From Saccoglossus kowalevskii (Eukaryota > Hemichordata > Enteropneusta > Harrimaniidae): a DNA stretch of 10,487 nucleotides. Made by a program: the position numbers and the translations under genes. Positions 7,986-10,487 of this stretch are shown piece after piece. Below the pieces are notes generated by a model. That model was not told where the DNA came from and searched no databases. It worked only from the letters and a program-made list of their open reading frames with translations. Where the stretch lies: contig NW_003111482.1 in assembly GCF_000003605.2 (NCBI RefSeq), positions 99,577 through 110,063 on the forward strand. Reading direction: 5' to 3'. The first letter of the stretch is position 1; each line of letters opens with the position of its first letter.

Positions 7986-8095
7986 TTTAGATATTTTTCG
8001 CACAGTAGCATTTTGGCGACCACGCAAATATTGTTATCGCCAGTCAAATAAATTAGTCGCCGTGGCGACCAAAATGATCGCACCTTTGAGGGCTG
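7986..8095 (-). repeat. right copy of the hAT-like terminal sequence
   Basis: Read on the - strand it begins CAGCCCTCAAAGGTGCGATC and contains GTCGCC/GGCGAC motifs. It includes a palindrome, GTCGCC-GT-GGCGAC at 8056-8069. It matches 3970-4085 in inverted orientation, is better preserved than that copy, and is the likely 5' terminus for the - strand transposase frame. Confidence 0.5.
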
Positions 8096-8815
<720 letters not shown>

Positions 8816-8970
8816 GAACAACAAACTCTGTCCATCGCTAAGGCTGGCATTATCTGTTCATTGAATGCCCGTACATCTATATTAGCGGCGGCTAATCCTG
8901 TGGATTCCCAATGGAACCCAAAGAAAACTATAGTAGACAATATACAGCTCCCACATACACTGCTGTCCAG
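8816..8970 (+). CDS. MCM4: MCM4 replicative helicase subunit, internal exon with presensor-1 hairpin and sensor 1 (partial)
   Basis: This 155-bp exon sits between CAAAG (ending 8815) and GTAAGATG (from 8971). It encodes 51 codons plus two bases. [20 protein letters not shown] covers the presensor-1 beta hairpin, whose Lys (in IAKAGI) reaches DNA in the ring's central channel. SILAAANP contains the sensor 1 Asn. [20 protein letters not shown] is the MCM4-type linker; MCM7 would have AYGRYNP and MCM2 GGRYDP. The end, LLS plus AG, leaves the arginine-finger Arg codon split across the next intron; the family continues RFDLIF. The next exon is not in the window. No stop or frameshift is present, so the gene looks intact here. 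Confidence 0.93.
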
Positions 8971-9290
8971 GTAAGATGCAACAAATTTTGTGCAAACCAA
9001 CTAGAATAATATGAGCCACAACTAGTAAAATTAACATTTGTATTATAACTGTGTGCATATTAAATTTAGTCTACTGGAAGTACAGCAACTCCTGGCTTGA
9101 TGTAATTCCTTCAAGATGGCAGACTTATGACCTTTTTAGTGCCAGCAATGTTCTTACTTTAATATCTGGGAATGAATAGAATTTAGCAACAAATCGTGCC
9201 CAACCAGCCACTAATTCTGTGGCCACAGAAAATCCTTTCCAAACATACCAAAAAATTGTTGTTAAATAAAGTCATGCTAATTTGTCCCTG
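8971..9290 (+). other. MCM4 intron, 5' portion
   Basis: The intron begins at the GTAAGATG donor. No coding signal is seen. It holds one perfect 16-bp palindrome, TTCTGTGGCCACAGAA at 9215-9230. Family A-like sequence (CAAGATGGCAGAC) first shows near 9112, and the main repeats start about 9291. Confidence 0.6.
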
Positions 9291-10147
9291 TTCAAAGTTT
9301 ATGAAGATTTGTTTCACGGTTGGATCAAACATGGCCGACAGGCAGCCATTAGACGCAGTCCGGAAAGGAGACTTATGGATTGACCTCTGTGCGTGTGTTT
9401 ATGCGTCACAACCTGTATCTTGGAAATGCCTGGACCAATCAAAATCAACTTCACACGTACATCATATATAATATTATACGTATGCACATCAATTTGTTTC
9501 ACAATCTGAATCAAGATGGCCGAATGGCAGCCATATTTGTACTGAAAAATCATCAAAATCAAGCATTTCACGGCTGTTTAGATAGATTTTGTACAACCTT
9601 GGTATATACATTAGACATGGGACCTTGATGCACGTCATTTTATTTTTCAGATCGGATTCAAAATGGCTGACTGGCGGCCATTTTGTTTTAATGAATGGGC
9701 TTCTAGAGCCATATCTCTGAGATGCTTTGACTGATTACGTTCAAATTTTTAATATTCATTATACATCATGTTATAGATATATACATGTATTCAAAATGGC
9801 TGATTTTGTTTTAATTAATGCTGTTCCAGAGCAATATCTCTCAATATGGACAAGTACTCAATTAATGATCAGATACAAATGTCATTCATAATGTTAAACA
9901 ATCATCATAATCATATTCCTGACATGGTTATATTCCAGCTATATTACTATAAACAAAACTATATATCTTAAGTTTTAACTAACGAGGATTGTGTCATGCA
10001 TGGCTTGTTTTTTGAAAATTTAGTACCTTGTACATGCTTCATCAGTTTTTATTCAAATTTGGTTCATGCATTTTAGATTGCATGTCCATGACAATTTGTT
10101 TTACAATTTGATCAAAGATGGTCGACTGCTTTTTCACCATTCTACTA
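9291..10147 (+). repeat. family A repeats, second block
   Basis: Copies of the ATGGCC...GCCAT core are at 9331-9349, 9516-9534 and 9663-9681, with truncated ones at 9796 and 10118. Each is preceded by a CAAATTTG/CAATTTGTTT and GATCAA or TTCAAA lead-in. The segment from 10030 (CATCAGTTTTTATTCAAATT) matches the tail of the units at 1974 and 2220. Copies are in the same orientation as the block at 1738-2610. Several open frames cross this block on both strands, but they are built from repeat sequence and are not genes. Confidence 0.75.
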
Positions 10148-10149
10148 TA

Positions 10150-10487
10150 CCGTATTTATCCGGGTATAAGCCCAGGGTCTTGAACATGGAAAATTGCCAA
10201 AAAAAGGGGGTGGGTGTTTGCCAGGAGATCCCCGGCAAAAAAAACGAAAATTGACAACACGCAGATCGAACTGCGGCAGGGAATAGAACGGCAAATGAAA
10301 ACATGCAACGGAAATAAATGAACAATATGCAACATTAGAAGTAAAACAAAATTAATGTATTGCTTATAATGTGACAAATAAACCAGAAATTAATGCAAAG
10401 AAATGACACAGACACACAAGGTTGGTGTGAAAACGTGAGGGGGGTGCAGGACTTCAGCGCAAGTGCCTTGGCGACCTGTCTCTTGAC
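10150..10487 (+). mobile_element. left end of a second CCGTATTT-type element, cut by the window end
   Basis: TA (10148-10149) is followed by CCGTATTTATCCGGGTATAA and then GCCC. This has the same layout as the left end at 5153 (CCGTATTT-x-TC, then TAAGC-x-C). The TA interrupts a family A unit (compare TTACTATATCCC at 2434-2445). Inside are G-rich and A-rich runs (10200-10213 and 10237-10244) and no clear coding frame. The right end is not in the window, so length and type are unknown. The similarity between the two ends suggests related transposons but is short. Confidence 0.5.

Larger units (their letters stand above)
3970..8095 (-). mobile_element. decayed hAT-type transposon, interrupted by later insertions
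   Basis: Both ends carry the same diverged sequence in opposite orientation. The left end reads CAGCCCTCTAAG from 3970; the reverse complement of the right end, ending at 8095, reads CAGCCCTCAAAGGTGCGATC. CAG-initial ends are typical of hAT elements. The broken hAT-type transposase at 7139-7813 starts about 280 bp inside the right end and reads inward, as expected for such an element. The C-terminal two thirds of a transposase, including the dimerisation domain, is not seen; that space holds the family B array (4093-7108). The flanks (TACATATA left, CTATATCT right) are not a clean 8-bp duplication, so the exact boundaries and single-element status are inferred. Confidence 0.5.

Noticed and set aside
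9196-9628. Three overlapping open frames on both strands
   Set aside because: All are translations of family A repeat sequence with no protein motif.

Overview
The window looks like AT-rich intronic DNA from an animal, most likely an invertebrate. The only intact coding sequence is two consecutive internal exons of the replicative helicase subunit MCM4 on the + strand (8544-8637 and 8816-8970), with canonical GT/AG splice sites and a 178-bp intron between them. Neither the upstream exons (Walker A region) nor the next downstream exon (continuing after the arginine-finger Arg) can be seen. If the exon order is normal, most of the window is therefore MCM4 intron, at least 8.5 kb upstream and 1.5 kb downstream. 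The species cannot be named from the sequence; the noncoding repeats resemble the interspersed AT-rich tandem families common in marine invertebrate genomes (inference).

The rest is mobile DNA in various states of decay. From left to right: 1-1081 is AT-rich with no gene. 1082-1639 is a compact element with 27-bp terminal inverted repeats (25/27 matching) that carries, on the - strand, an N-terminal fragment of a RecQ-type helicase gene with a ruined Walker A motif. 1738-2610 is a tandem repeat array (family A, period about 250 bp in its clearest part), whose units hold a 19-bp near-palindromic ATGGCCG...GCCAT core. 2611-3969 has no recognisable gene.

3970-8095 reads as a nested structure. 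Diverged inverted CAGCCCTC...-type termini at 3970-4085 and 7986-8095 bracket a broken hAT-type (ZNF862-like) transposase start on the - strand (7139-7813, three internal in-frame stops). Between them lies a second tandem repeat element (family B, 4093-7108), headed by a strong hairpin. That array is itself split by a 1,119-bp element at 5153-6271 with TA target duplication, CCGTATT termini and multiple AAGCGCCA subterminal motifs. The implied order of events is hAT first, then the family B array, then the TA-flanked element.

After the MCM4 exons, family A repeats return (9291-10147). A second CCGTATTT-ended element begins at 10150 and runs off the window. There is no operon, tRNA, rRNA or CRISPR array, and nothing resembles a bacterial system. 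The biology of interest is transposon nesting and gene-fragment capture around a housekeeping replication gene.
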